In this document: positions 24,418-34,529 of the stretch, in pieces
How positions within the stretch are numbered: position 1 is the stretch's first letter
How the letters are laid out: each line of letters opens with the position of its first letter
Assembly (NCBI GenBank): GCA_015680905.1
Contig: CM027384.1
Span: 65,851,001 to 65,915,000 of the forward strand
Direction: 5' to 3'
From: Coptis chinensis
Taxonomy: Eukaryota; Streptophyta; Magnoliopsida; Ranunculales; Ranunculaceae
Length of the DNA: 64,000 nt
Translations under genes and position numbers: made by a program
Notes under the pieces: model-generated
The model's input: only the letters and a program-made list of their open reading frames with translations
Told to the model about the DNA's origin: nothing
Databases searched by the model: none

Positions 24418-24825
24418 ACGAGTGTGCTCATTGTTCATACCTTTAACTAGGTATGAACACTCATTGTTCATACCCCCAATTACGAACATTAGCTATGAAC
24501 AATGAGTGTTCATACCTATTGGAGATATGAACAATTGTTGTTCATACCTTTAAGTAGATATGAACGCTCATACTCTCAATTATGAATACCAATTATGAAC
24601 AATGAGTGTTCATTGTTCATATCTCCAATAGGTATGAACGTACACTCATTGTTCGTACCCCCAATTATGAACAATGAGTGTTCATACCTATTGGAGCTAC
24701 GAACAATCATTGTTAATACCTTTAAGCAGGTATGAACACTCTTTGTTTATACCCCCAATTATGAACATTAACTATGAACAATGAGTGTTCAAACCTATTG
24801 GAGCTACGAACAATCATTATTCAAA
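24418..24825. repeat. Palindromic tandem repeats in the MULE 3' region
   Basis: Imperfect repeats of about 105-175 bp are built from the self-complementary core GTATGAACACTCATTGTTCATAC and the linker CCCCCAATTATGAACA. Copies of AATGAGTGTTCA-A/T-ACCTATTGGAG start at about 24501, 24673 and 24780, and inverted copies lie between them. The region can fold into several hairpins. Confidence 0.88.
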
Positions 24826-24935
24826 CCTATACATTGCCTATACATTGCCTAGCCTATACATTGCCTAGCCTATACTATACATTGCCTATACATTGCCCTC
24901 TGTAGCCTATACATTGCCTAGTCTATACTATTCAA
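24825..24935. repeat. Short tandem repeat (CCTATACATTG unit)
   Basis: About eight copies of TATACATTGCC with CTAGCC spacers, following the palindromic repeats. An isolated pair also occurs near 24115-24145. Confidence 0.85.
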
Positions 24936-25021
24936 TTTCAACTGCATCTTTCCTTTCCCAATACTAAATTGGTGGACTTTTTCAATGCTATCTTATCTAT
25001 AAAATCAAGATAAACCAACCA

Positions 25022-25327
25022 TTGATGAACATCTCAAAGAAAAAAAAAATAATGGATACTGGCAAGAAGAAGGAGAATAATGGTCAGGGGAAGAACAAGG
25101 AGAATACTAGTAAGGGTAAGGGGCGCATTGCATCATGGGTTAGAACTGGTTCAAGAATAGAGAGAGTTGCAAACCAAAAACCCAAAGCTGAGGGTAGCAA
25201 CAACAACATGATGAAGACCAATGTAGTTTACAAGGAGGGAAAAAAAGTGTGCCAACAACTGGAAGGAACTAAGGTGATTGGTGAAGGCCCTCTTGTTTTT
25301 CGTTCCATCGAAATCAACCTCCTATAG
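25022..25327 (+). CDS. Unrecognised Lys/Asn-rich small ORF in the MULE
   Basis: A 101-residue frame with a strongly basic first half (repeated KKKENNGQGK-like words) and a less biased second half ending EINLL. I do not recognise it. It lies after the mudrA exons and before the 3' inverted repeat, where MULEs sometimes carry extra genes or captured DNA. Lack of biased composition in the second half is the only sign of coding. Confidence 0.25.
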   Translation: MMNISKKKKIMDTGKKKENNGQGKNKENTSKGKGRIASWVRTGSRIERVANQKPKAEGSNNNMMKTNVVYKEGKKVCQQLEGTKVIGEGPLVFRSIEINLL

Positions 25328-25672
25328 TTCATGTTCATGTGGGCAATGTGATAGTGATAATTGTTATAGCTTGGACAAATGGGAGTGCATATGACTATGG
25401 GCAATCATATTCATCGAGAATCAACCTCTTCTAGTAATGCTTTTAAAGATGAATCGTGTATTTGGAATTTGCTATGTAATGCTATGAAGAAAAATAATTA
25501 TTTAGAAATCTCAAGAAAGCCAAGTAGAAATCCATGTAATCAAGGTTCATTCTCATTAGAAATATTTCTAGAAATCTTCTCATTACAAATTGTTCTTACA
25601 AATTCAAAGAAAACACAACCAAAATACAATCACTACACAAACAAAGATAGCTACTACTTTCTTGACCTCCAT

Positions 25673-25965
25673 TCAAATTCTTCTTCTCCAAGTTGGCCCA
25701 CGAAGTGCATTCATCTTCTCCAAATCCATAATTCTCAATTTTAATTGTCTATTCTCAGCGATCAAAACATCTTCATGATGGGCATCTTCATGATTTGTTT
25801 GTTCTTCATCATCCTGAAGAATCCATCCACATGCTCTAGTCTTGGTCTCCCTATTATATCTGTCCACAACCAAAAACTTCTTTCCCCGGATTTTGGGAAT
25901 CTGGACCAGCCACTCGTATTGGAGAAAGAGCACCACAGTGGCAAGATTTGCGCGAATTGACTGAG
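25673..25965 (-). pseudogene. GRF-type zinc-finger ORF, antisense within the MULE
   Basis: The minus strand at about 25960-25885 reads CHCGALSPIRVAGPDSQNPGK, the start of a GRF zinc finger. After a 1-nt shift at about 25880 the frame running to 25673 gives the FLVVDRYNRETKTRACGW part, then DDEEQ and a coiled-coil-like tail (ENRQLKLRIMDLEKM). This is the usual layout of small plant GRF zinc-finger proteins: CxCG, NPGR-like, C, CGF/W-like, then a coil. The FYGC-type cysteine is disturbed by the shift. It runs opposite to mudrA, close to the 3' inverted repeat. Confidence 0.6.
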
Positions 25966-26254
25966 TTCTTCGAAGATGACATTGTCAAAGTAGTGTGCAT
26001 CTAATTTGGGGGTGGTGGAGCAAGAACTAAGCGGGAGTTAGGGTTCTTAGTTATACTTTATTCAAATTTCTAATTTTTTTGATTTTTGAAATTTCTCGAT
26101 TTATTTGAAATTTCTTAGTTTATATACCATTTGAAAAAACCATCAAAATAAATAAATATACCATTTGAAATCGCACGTGATTCGTGCATGTGTGGTTGCC
26201 TAATCAATCTTGCATCAGAAGTATTGTATCATACCCATTTGCCACATAAGAAAG

Positions 26255-26454
26255 AGCCACATTGGAAACTAAGGCCACGTAATTAGAGAAAAATAAAAAG
26301 AGTGTGACACGTGTGAAATAAATGGATGGAAGTGTAACAGAACCAAACGTTGCAAAACGTGGTAGACATGGATACCCAAACCTGCTAAAAAAAAAGTTTA
26401 AACCCCAATGTTTGATTAAGGGTATAGTTCGTTACCCATCTATGCATTTTTTTC
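26255..26454 (-). repeat. MULE right terminal inverted repeat
   Basis: 200 bp, the inverted partner of 18969-19169, with one A fewer in the A tract and a few substitutions. The TSD TTTTGTATT follows directly. Confidence 0.95.
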
Positions 26455-26463
26455 TTTTGTATT

Positions 26464-27814
26464 TCATTGCTCATGTTTTGTACAAGTATCTTTAGATGTT
26501 TAAATTACTGTACATATATTATTCTGAGTTCAAAGGAGCTTGTCATTATTCACCGCTAATGAGATGTATGAACTTCTGAGAATAAATCAGGAAACAAGAC
26601 CCTTTGTACTAAATAGAAGAAGTTTGTGAGTACCTTCACTGGAAAACTCACACGAGGCTTAAAGCTCGACTACTAGGGAATTCCTAGTGGTTTATGGCCT
26701 TGTTGCATATGGTCAATGCAATCGCACTCTGCGAAATGAGATTAGTATAACGTATAATAAATCACTAATTTGTGATTTTAGTTTTTTCTCTCATTCTTGC
26801 TTGAGGACAAGCAAGATGCTATTTCGGGGTGGTGATCAACTCCCAATTGTGCGTTTTTATATTGCTGTATTACAGTCCCTCTTACGCTTAATGAAAAGAC
26901 AACTCATAGGTTTTATTGCCCTTTTCAGGTTAATGAGTATTTCAGACCACTTATCATAAAAGTTGCGTCTTAGTACCAAAATGAGCATTAATCACGCTTA
27001 TTATGAAGACCAGTAGCTGCTATGGAAAAATGCTGAAAAAGTCAAGTCAACCGGTCAATGTAAACAATCAAAGGACTCAAATCAGAAGACCAAAGATGGA
27101 GGCCCTTAATTTAAATTATGAAGACTTATCCCTAAACCTATCTTGGTCAAGAAGGCACCTATAAAGCAAAAACAAAAGTAAAAGTGAAAGGGGTGAGGTG
27201 TCTTGTTTAGAATGGATGAGGGCAAATCTGTAAATGACAAAAGTAGGGGTATATAATCAAAAAGCAAAGGATAGAGAACTCATCCATTGTCTTAGGATCC
27301 AAACCATATGGTTTGTTTATTTTCTTGTCTTGTTTTTAATTTCATGTTATTTAATTTCCTTTATTTCAATCAACTTGTTATTTCATTTCTTTTATTTCAA
27401 TCAACTTGTTATTTGTTCTTTGTTTCAATCTTCATTTTGTTTGCTTGTTTCATTTCAATCTTTTAATCAATCTTCATTTCAATGTTTTAATCAATCTTCA
27501 TTTCATGTTTTCAAGTCATTTTAATCTACAATCAAAGCTTTCAAGTTCATTAGCTTAGAACCATTCTAAGATTCAAGAGTCTACCTTTCTTCTTCTATCT
27601 CCCTCACTCAAACTCTAAACAATTTAGGATGAACGTCAACTTCTAAACTCTTTTGAAGTATACTTCCACCAATACTAAAGCTTCAACTAGTTTCATATCC
27701 AAAACTAAATAACCAATACTCCATTAGGACGTGGGATATAATGTTAATCCACGACCAAATAACACAACGTACAGCGTAGCACTACACGCTAGGAAGTGGT
27801 ATTTAGAAACGTCG
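26464..27814. other. Unassigned DNA with retroelement-like 3' signals
   Basis: TTGCTTGAGGACAAGCAA (26800-26817) followed by a G-rich stretch and TGATCAACTCCC resembles the sequence before the 3' LTR of some plant gypsy elements, but no second LTR or pol is visible. 27299-27530 is T-rich, with two copies of TTTATTTCAATCAACTTGTT (near 27360 and 27388) and two of TTTTAATCAATCTTCATTTC. No gene seen. Confidence 0.4.
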
Positions 27815-27819
27815 CTACC

Positions 27820-28357
27820 TGTTAGTACCCTACGCTCTCAACCAATCACTAAGGTCCACGTGTCCAACGTCCAGAGTTTGATCATGGATCTAACATACTA
27901 TCTATAACCCAAGTCTACTCCAAGAGCGATAGGTCAAGCACACGACCTAACACACTAAGACATACATACGATCTCAGCACAATTAAAACATTCATTAACA
28001 ACACAAGGAGTCAAGCATATTGTAACAAACATCTATTCAAGAGCCAAGTTAATTAACATGTCATTAGTGAAGGGGAGTACAGGAGCTCAACAAGTCATTA
28101 CTTTGTAACGGCTTCACGCAAAAAGGAAAGGACAAGGTCACACTTATAAGAGGGGGAAAAGTCTATGCTTCAAGGAGGGGGGCTCCATCTTTTCCATGTC
28201 ACATTCTCAATCTTCAATCCTATGGAACTACGATTGGCTTGATTCAGGTATGACAGAAAGATTTGATACGTAGGAAACTCTTCTGCAAAGGGAGAGTGCA
28301 GCCATTTCTCTATCAAACCCGATCTCAGGTTATAGGTGAGAGTTTTATACCTTAACA
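27820..28357 (+). repeat. 5' LTR of the LARD-like element
   Basis: 538 bp, beginning TGTTAGTACCCTACG and ending ACCTTAACA. It aligns along its length with 31808-32355 with scattered substitutions and small indels. Confidence 0.93.
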
Positions 28358-28373
28358 TTGGTGCCGTCTGTGG
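28358..28373 (+). other. Primer-binding site of the LARD-like element
   Basis: TTGGTGCCGTCTGTGG directly abuts the 5' LTR. It resembles the TGGCGCCGTCTGTGG type of site found in plant Ty3/gypsy elements. Confidence 0.7.
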
Positions 28374-28457
28374 ATTGATTTTTTTGGAAATCCACATTTT
28401 TATTTTTCTAACAATATCATTCATGAAAACATTTGATTTCCAATCCCTCGAAGCGTG

Positions 28458-29106
28458 TGTTGGAGTTATCCCTCACATGAGGAGAGAAAAAGAAGTTCAG
28501 TTTGCGTGAAGAAGTCTGAGCGCGCGCGCTCAGATTGGTCTTGCCCAAGGCGAGCCCACGCCCTTGCTGTGAACAACTTACAATACTTTGATGGCGCGCA
28601 CACTCGACATTGGCCTTGCCGAGAGCGCGCCCGTGCCCATGCCTATTTTTTGTGTTTCTAATTTGCTACAGTAACTGCGAATTTGGAAGGGCAGTATAGA
28701 ACCCAAAACAAGGTTTTGGAAAACCTAAGCAACACAATTGAAACCCAATTTTGAGAGCAATCAAGATTGAGAGATAACCTTTACAGAGAGACAAGCCTGT
28801 AAAGTGAGAGGAGTGATCTAGTAAGGTGAGAGACTAAAAAGGAGTGATTATAATCATCTTTCCCACTTTATAAATGGATTAGCTCTTGTGGAAGTAGGCA
28901 CCATTGGCCTAACCATGGTATATCTTTGTGTTGTGGTGTGCGTTTTACTTCTTTACATTATTATCTGTTGTTAATAGTTGTTTAGATAGTTGGGCATGCT
29001 AGCTAGGTTGTAGTTGATATTTAGAATTTGTTTGGAGTTGAAGTGAGTTCAAATACAAGTTATCTGTGTAGTGGGGATCGATTGGTATCGGTGTTTAACC
29101 CCAACA
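28458..29106 (+). mobile_element. Solo copia LTR nested in the LARD-like element
   Basis: It begins TGTTGGAGTTATCCCTCACA and ends GGTGTTTAACCCCAACA. It is the same family as the LTRs of the copia element at 53748-59259, in opposite orientation. The flanking 5-mers GCGTG and ACGTG differ at one base, fitting a decayed TSD. No internal domain remains, so it arose by LTR-LTR recombination. Confidence 0.87.
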
Positions 29107-29111
29107 ACGTG

Positions 29112-31807
29112 GCGTTAGGAGATGACCGAACTGAACATGGTTCAAACAAAACTTAGGAGTATGAGAAGGCACTAACGAAAAGTCGTTTGATCAGCTCTGT
29201 CATCAAATAAGTCTTTCACTCAAGTTCTTCTCGTACTTGCTTATATTGCCTTTCTTTAGGCTTACGACTTTAGAAGGTTAAGGCCACATGTTACTATATC
29301 ACAACAAATTTGATTCCACCCATTTATCAGTTTTCCATAAAGTTTAACTCTAGAAGATTTATTACTTCTAAGTCTGCAGTTTACAAGATTGCATCTGCAT
29401 AAATTGTTTGTGGTTTGTCTATCAAACACTATATAATTCACCAAGTTATCTAAATTGAAAACAACCGATGCCCTAATTAGGCTTGTTTATTTTTGCTATG
29501 AATTTCACGATTGACGTACAAAGGCCCAATTGCTTAGAACATCACTTGTGTTTTTCTAAGATCAATAAAAGTACGACCTTCACATGTTTTTTGTTTTGGT
29601 TGGAAGGAAACGCTCACAAATTTTTCATGACTTTTGAAGTGTTATTGATTTCATATTGCTATCACATGGGGACCGACCTAATTATAGCTAGTTGCCCTTG
29701 TTAGCAGAGCTTTTGCTATCTCAAATTTTCCAGGTCATAGATGAGCATGTGCACATACATACTCTTATTTTATTGCCACTCAACGACCTGATAGCTAGTA
29801 CCAATGATGAATCCATCTAGCATAAACATTAGCCAAGTTCTGGTGTTGTATTTGTGATCTCTCACATACGTAAAGCTTGATTGAAACTATCGTTAGTTGC
29901 CATCAAGTCTCAGTCTCTTTATATTTAAATTTTGGTTTTCGTTACATATGACTCGCAAGTGCATATGCGTTACGAACGTACTTGCTGCCTATGTTCTAAA
30001 ACTTCCATTCTAATAATTTCGATAGACTTCTTTGATTCATTCAATTCATATTGAACCAGTACTATTGTGTTAATGGTGTTATATAGCCTTTTTACTAATG
30101 ATCTTTTCGAGGATTGATCACCAAAATTGCCGCTCAAATTCCGACTTGGGGCTTCGGCTACGTTCATTGCCTCACGTCATTAATGCCGTTAAAATTTTAA
30201 AGTTTGCAGATCTATCGGGCTATGGATTAACCTGCAACCTTTTTCAATTGCATGCCTAAAACCATGGCGAATTGAACTAAAGCATAGCAACTGAGAATCA
30301 CGGCGGACCAATTTGTAAATGGTCTAGACATATTGGCAACCAGGGCGAACTTAAGCTTACTTTCTCTTATTTACATTTGGTCTCCCTTTTAGAGATCCAC
30401 ATGTATACCATTACCAATTACAAATCTTGTATGACATCAACAAATGACTCACACCAGTTGGGAGTGTACGATATTTTGTGCAGGAATGAGCATGCAAGTT
30501 CGTGACTGCTACCACTGTACCAGCTGATCAATTCTTGTGGCCACTAAGTTTATAGCTAAATCTTTCACAGGTCGTTAAGTTCTCTACCCATTGTAGGCTT
30601 CTTTCACAATTCTGAGTGATTGACCCGTGTAATTTATTACAGTAGTCAAACTTGATTGATAAAAAATTGTGGCCATCAAGTGCTTATATGGGTTACTCAA
30701 ATTACAATCCAAGCTGGGGGCTACAACAATTGTCCAGCTATGATTTGAGCACAATGCCTCAAATACTAAAAATTTTTTCTACTAATTCCTTCTCAGTTGT
30801 AGGTCAATTTTTAATAGGTGATCAGTTCACTAGAGGTTGAATGGACATTGTTACTCCAAGTCAATTTCAGGAGGGATAACCAACTCTTATATTAAGCTCG
30901 ACCTACTGCAAGTCGATAGCTAAAACATCTCTGAGCTCAGGCTAACTAAAGCCGTCTTCCCACGTCTAGTCAAGTTATAATTTGGGCTCAATATATACTC
31001 TATACACCCAAAATTATTACACTTGATTTGTACTAATTCTTTGTTGGTAGCTGCGAGTTAGTGCAGATCAACAACACTCCAACTAAGGGCCACGAAGGTG
31101 TCTACAAATTCGGTACTACTTAAACATAGTAGTTCACCATATTATACAAAATGGCGGACGATCTCCAAGTTTTCCATGTCAATCATATTGATGCGCTCAC
31201 AAAGCTCAAAATCAATTAACCATGTTGATGCACATCCAAGACTCAATATCAACCAATCAGCTTGATCCCTTGCTAAGGATCAAGTTTGATCTACGGACTA
31301 CGATGTCAGCTCACAATCAAGGAAACTCAACACAAATCAACCATAGTGACGCCCCCAAAAGGTGAACTATCAACAATAACGCCCCCAAAAGGCGTACAAA
31401 TCGACTTAACACCTATGTAAGGGTTAAGTTCGATTCAACTGTAATTACCACTCAAATGTTAATTATCAATCAAATCCAATCAAAGGTCCCCCAAAAGGAC
31501 CACAAATCAACTTAACGCCTATGCCAGGGTAAGTTCGATTCAATTGTAATTACCACTCAAAGGCTAATTATCAGTCAAATCCAATCTACGCACTACGATT
31601 TAGGAGTACAAGCTAACATATTAGCTTGTAACAAAGCTCCAAGCAACAAACAATATCCAACTTACAAAACGGGATAGTTCGTAACAATCTCAACTACAAA
31701 CCAAGTAAGTCTAAAGACCTGGCACTAGTTCTCCACGTGGTCTCATTTATTATCTTTCTTTACACCACTGTTCCAAAAATAGTATGTGATCTAAAGAAAG
31801 GGGGTTT
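29112..31807. other. Interior of the LARD-like element, no gag or pol
   Basis: No protein family is recognisable on either strand. Isolated short open frames (29483-29704, 30652-30840) look like chance. A purine-rich tract AAAGAAAGGGGG at about 31793-31804 is the polypurine tract. Confidence 0.6.
31390..31595. repeat. About 103-bp tandem duplication in the LARD interior
   Basis: Two successive copies carry AAATCGACTTAAC-like starts, a GGTTAAGTTCGATTCAA-like centre and TGTAATTACCACTCAAA followed by AATTATCA-A/G-TCAAATCCAATC. Copies begin near 31397 and 31504. A shorter CGCCCCCAAAAGG repeat lies at 31349-31390. Confidence 0.8.
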
Positions 31808-32355
31808 TGTTAGTATCCTACGCTCTCAACCAATCACTAAGGTCCACCTGTCCAACGCCCAGAGTTTGATCATAGATCTAACATACGATCTATAACCCAA
31901 GTCTACTCCAAGAGCGATAGGTCAAGCACATGACCTGACACACCAAGACACACATACGATCTCAGCACAATTAAAACATTCATTAACAACACAAGGAGTC
32001 AAGCATATTGTAACAGACATCTATCCAATAGCCAAGTTAATTAACACGTCATTAATAAAGGGGAGAGCAGGAGCTCAACAAGTCATTACTTTGTAACGGC
32101 TTCACACAGAAAAGGAAAGGACAAGGTCACACTTATAAGAGGGAGAGAATTCTATATTTCAAGGAGGGGGCTCCATCTTCTCCATGTCACATTCTCAATC
32201 TTCAATCCTATGGAACTACGATTGGCTTGATTCGGGTATGGCAGAAAGACTCGATACGTAGGCAACTCTTCTCCAAAAAGAGAGTGCGACCATTTCTCTA
32301 TCAAACCCGATCTAGCTCGGGTTATAGGTGAGAGTTTTATACCTTAACCCTAACA
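31808..32355 (+). repeat. 3' LTR of the LARD-like element
   Basis: 548 bp from TGTTAGTATCC to ACCTTAACCCTAACA, followed by the TSD CTACC. Confidence 0.93.
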
Positions 32356-32360
32356 CTACC

Positions 32361-34123
32361 CCGACGGAACCACAGTCAGGCTCCAATTGATCTATATATG
32401 TCCCTAGACCGTCCTAAAGTCGTCGGGGACCCATGACGAGTCTTGCGGTTGCGTCATGAGCTGACCCTGCAATTGTACGAAAGAAGTTTCTAGCATAATT
32501 CGTAGACCAGGAGAAGAAGTGGGAACTCACTCCTCCCTATACATGACTAATTAAGATTTCCACTATAACCAAATTTTCAGCAGAGACTAAGTATAGAATA
32601 TGAGCAGTTCTTCGGTACGCAGACTGTATGGTGCGCAAGCCTCATACGACCATAGATTCAGTACTTCTGCCGTCCTATACACCCGCACCCCCTGGTATGA
32701 GTGGCTGTGATTTCACAGCGCACCATACGCCTTGCGCACAGAAGATTTAGCCATAGAATATAGTCTTTGTCACTCTGTGACAACTCAACGGCTGTGCATC
32801 CCACATGTGGAAAGTTGTGGGCTCAAATAATTTGGTCGCCCCAGCTCTTGGGCTGAAGTTGATTCAGTGGCTGTGTACATAAATTCAGGAAACAACACCG
32901 AGTCTCCAGGTGTGAACTGCTAGGGACATTGATCAAACTTCACCCTATAACATTCGACGACTTTTCTAGGATTTAGGAAACATATGACCGTTCCAACGAC
33001 TTTGATGGATGGTATAAAACAAAAGCACCAGGTGTGGCTAGTAACTTTGTTTAAACGACCACCATATGGGAAACTCAAACTACCAATGAAGGAAGAAAAA
33101 AAAATAGCATTTCCTAATGAATGTATGAATGTTTAATTTCTGACTTGTATACAAGTTAGCAGTGGCAAAAATACGAATATAATACACAACATTAATTAAC
33201 AACGCGGCGGAAGGAGCAAAAGTTGTACAACTTTTGACAGTTTGATTTTCAGTTTTTCAGTTTTTCGTTTCTACTCATTATGTCAGAACTTATCATACGT
33301 ACATACATTATCCTATCTTGGACCCATCCAATAATCACGGTCTATGAGCCCTGAACTAAATGCGACCTTGAAAAGAAAATGATGTTTATAGTTTATACAA
33401 TTATTGCACATAGCAATGTGACAGCTGAAGTTGTGTATATACAAACAAAATCAAAATCTTTGAATCCTATCCACAGCCTTCATCAGATTAACAGCCGGGC
33501 CTAACAACAAAAATGATCACCGAACTTGTCATATTTGTTTTTGAGGTCGTCTACCGAGGATGTCCTCGTAGGGATGAGGTCCGTGACAGTTGGATGTGTG
33601 ATCCAACAGTTTAGAAATGTAAGGTCCTCTCATCTTCTCTCTCATCTTTTGTTCTCTGGATTTTCGGGATCATAGATCACACATCCAACGGTTCGCAGAC
33701 CCCTATGAGGATATCTTCGGGGTAGCTGGAGCACATTTTTTTTTCATTTTGACTCTTCAACTTTTTCTTTGCGCTAAATAAACCTTGAATTTGTTCAGAC
33801 TAAAACTCCACTTAGGTATCCATTGAGTGTTGATTTAGTTCAATGAAAATCCATTGAGCATGTATGCATCTTCGACCAAACAGGAGACCTGTGCTCAATT
33901 AGTTTTTCAAAACTATAGCATTCAAACACAATGGTATAACTCTATCTAATTTTTTTAAGTAAATCTTCCACAAATTTACATAATAAGTTAAACTATTCAA
34001 ACTGTATCAAGCACGAATAGTCTAAAAACAATGGTCGAATGCAGATGTAGTACACAATTAATCAACATTTTTCAATCCATTTTGATTTCACACACATATT
34101 AACTGGTTAGACAACTCGGTAGC
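32361..34123. other. Unassigned intergenic DNA
   Basis: Apart from a foldback element at about 33545-33735 I see no gene, LTR or coding frame here. The left part is the continuation of the target into which the LARD-like element inserted. Confidence 0.5.
33545..33735. mobile_element. Foldback MITE-like inverted repeat
   Basis: The left arm (about 33551-33605, CCGAGGATGTCCTCGTAGGG ... TTGGATGTGTGATCC) is inverted in the right arm (about 33668-33725, GATCACACATCCAACGG ... CCCTATGAGGATATCTTCGG), with a CT-rich loop of about 60 bp. It has the look of a small non-autonomous foldback element. No clear TSD was found. Confidence 0.65.
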
Positions 34124-34498
34124 TGATGCAGTACATGTTCTGGCAAATGGTTTCATGGACGCTCGTGATCGTGTGTCAAAGGCTTAGTATTGTTTACTGG
34201 AAGACAGGGGCGAGCGCCCTCATTCCCAGTTATAATAAGGGGCGTGCGCCCTCAGCTCTAGTGTGTTTTGTTATGTGTTTATTTCATTCGGTAGTTCCGG
34301 GCCCTTGGTTTGGTCCATATTTTCAGGTTTGTTTTAGGTCGCCTATATAAGGCTAAGTGTAGGGTTTTGAGAGGGACTTTTGATTATTATTCTTTATTCA
34401 ATCAACTCTTGGTTAAAGATTGATTAATTGTTATTTTTTATTGGTTAAAGGAGAGATAATATTTGGATTGTTTGTGAGCTAATGTTCTTAGTCATACA
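34124..34498 (+). repeat. 5' LTR of the chromovirus-like element
   Basis: Starts TGATGCAGTACATG and ends about CATACA. TATATAAGGC near 34345 is a plausible TATA region. It matches 36553-36881. Confidence 0.82.
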
Positions 34499-34529
34499 TT
34501 AGTTGGTATCATAATCAGTAACGAACTGG

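Larger units (their letters stand above)
18969..26454 (+). mobile_element. Complete Mutator-like element (MULE)
   Basis: Long terminal inverted repeats (18969-19169 and 26255-26454) both begin GAAAAAAATGCATAGATGGG apart from one extra A on the left. The flanks carry a perfect 9-bp TSD, TTTTGTATT (18960-18968 and 26455-26463), the length diagnostic of Mutator. The interior encodes a mudrA-type transposase on the plus strand, so this is a once-autonomous copy of 7,486 bp including a 675-bp MITE. Frameshifts in the transposase indicate it is now inactive. The nearly identical inverted repeats suggest moderate age. Confidence 0.95.
27820..32355 (+). mobile_element. Non-autonomous LTR retroelement (LARD-like) with 5-bp TSD
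   Basis: Two direct LTRs (27820-28357 and 31808-32355) enclose 3.45 kb. The TSD CTACC lies at 27815-27819 and 32356-32360. A primer-binding-site-like TTGGTGCCGTCTGTGG follows the left LTR and a purine tract AAAGAAAGGGGG precedes the right LTR, setting plus-strand polarity. The interior has no recognisable gag or pol and is interrupted by a solo copia LTR at 28458-29106. It would need proteins from a related gypsy element to move; that is inference. Confidence 0.92.

Noticed and set aside
24418-24935. CRISPR-like array (regular repeats with spacers)
   Set aside because: Repeats are imperfect, palindromic and uneven, in a plant transposon; CRISPR does not occur in plant nuclear DNA.
28455-28661. 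68-residue Arg/Ala-rich plus frame
   Set aside because: It is the GC-rich start of the solo copia LTR, not a gene.
34126-34350. 74-residue frame near the chromovirus-like LTR
   Set aside because: It lies entirely within the 5' LTR and is broken in the matching 3' LTR.
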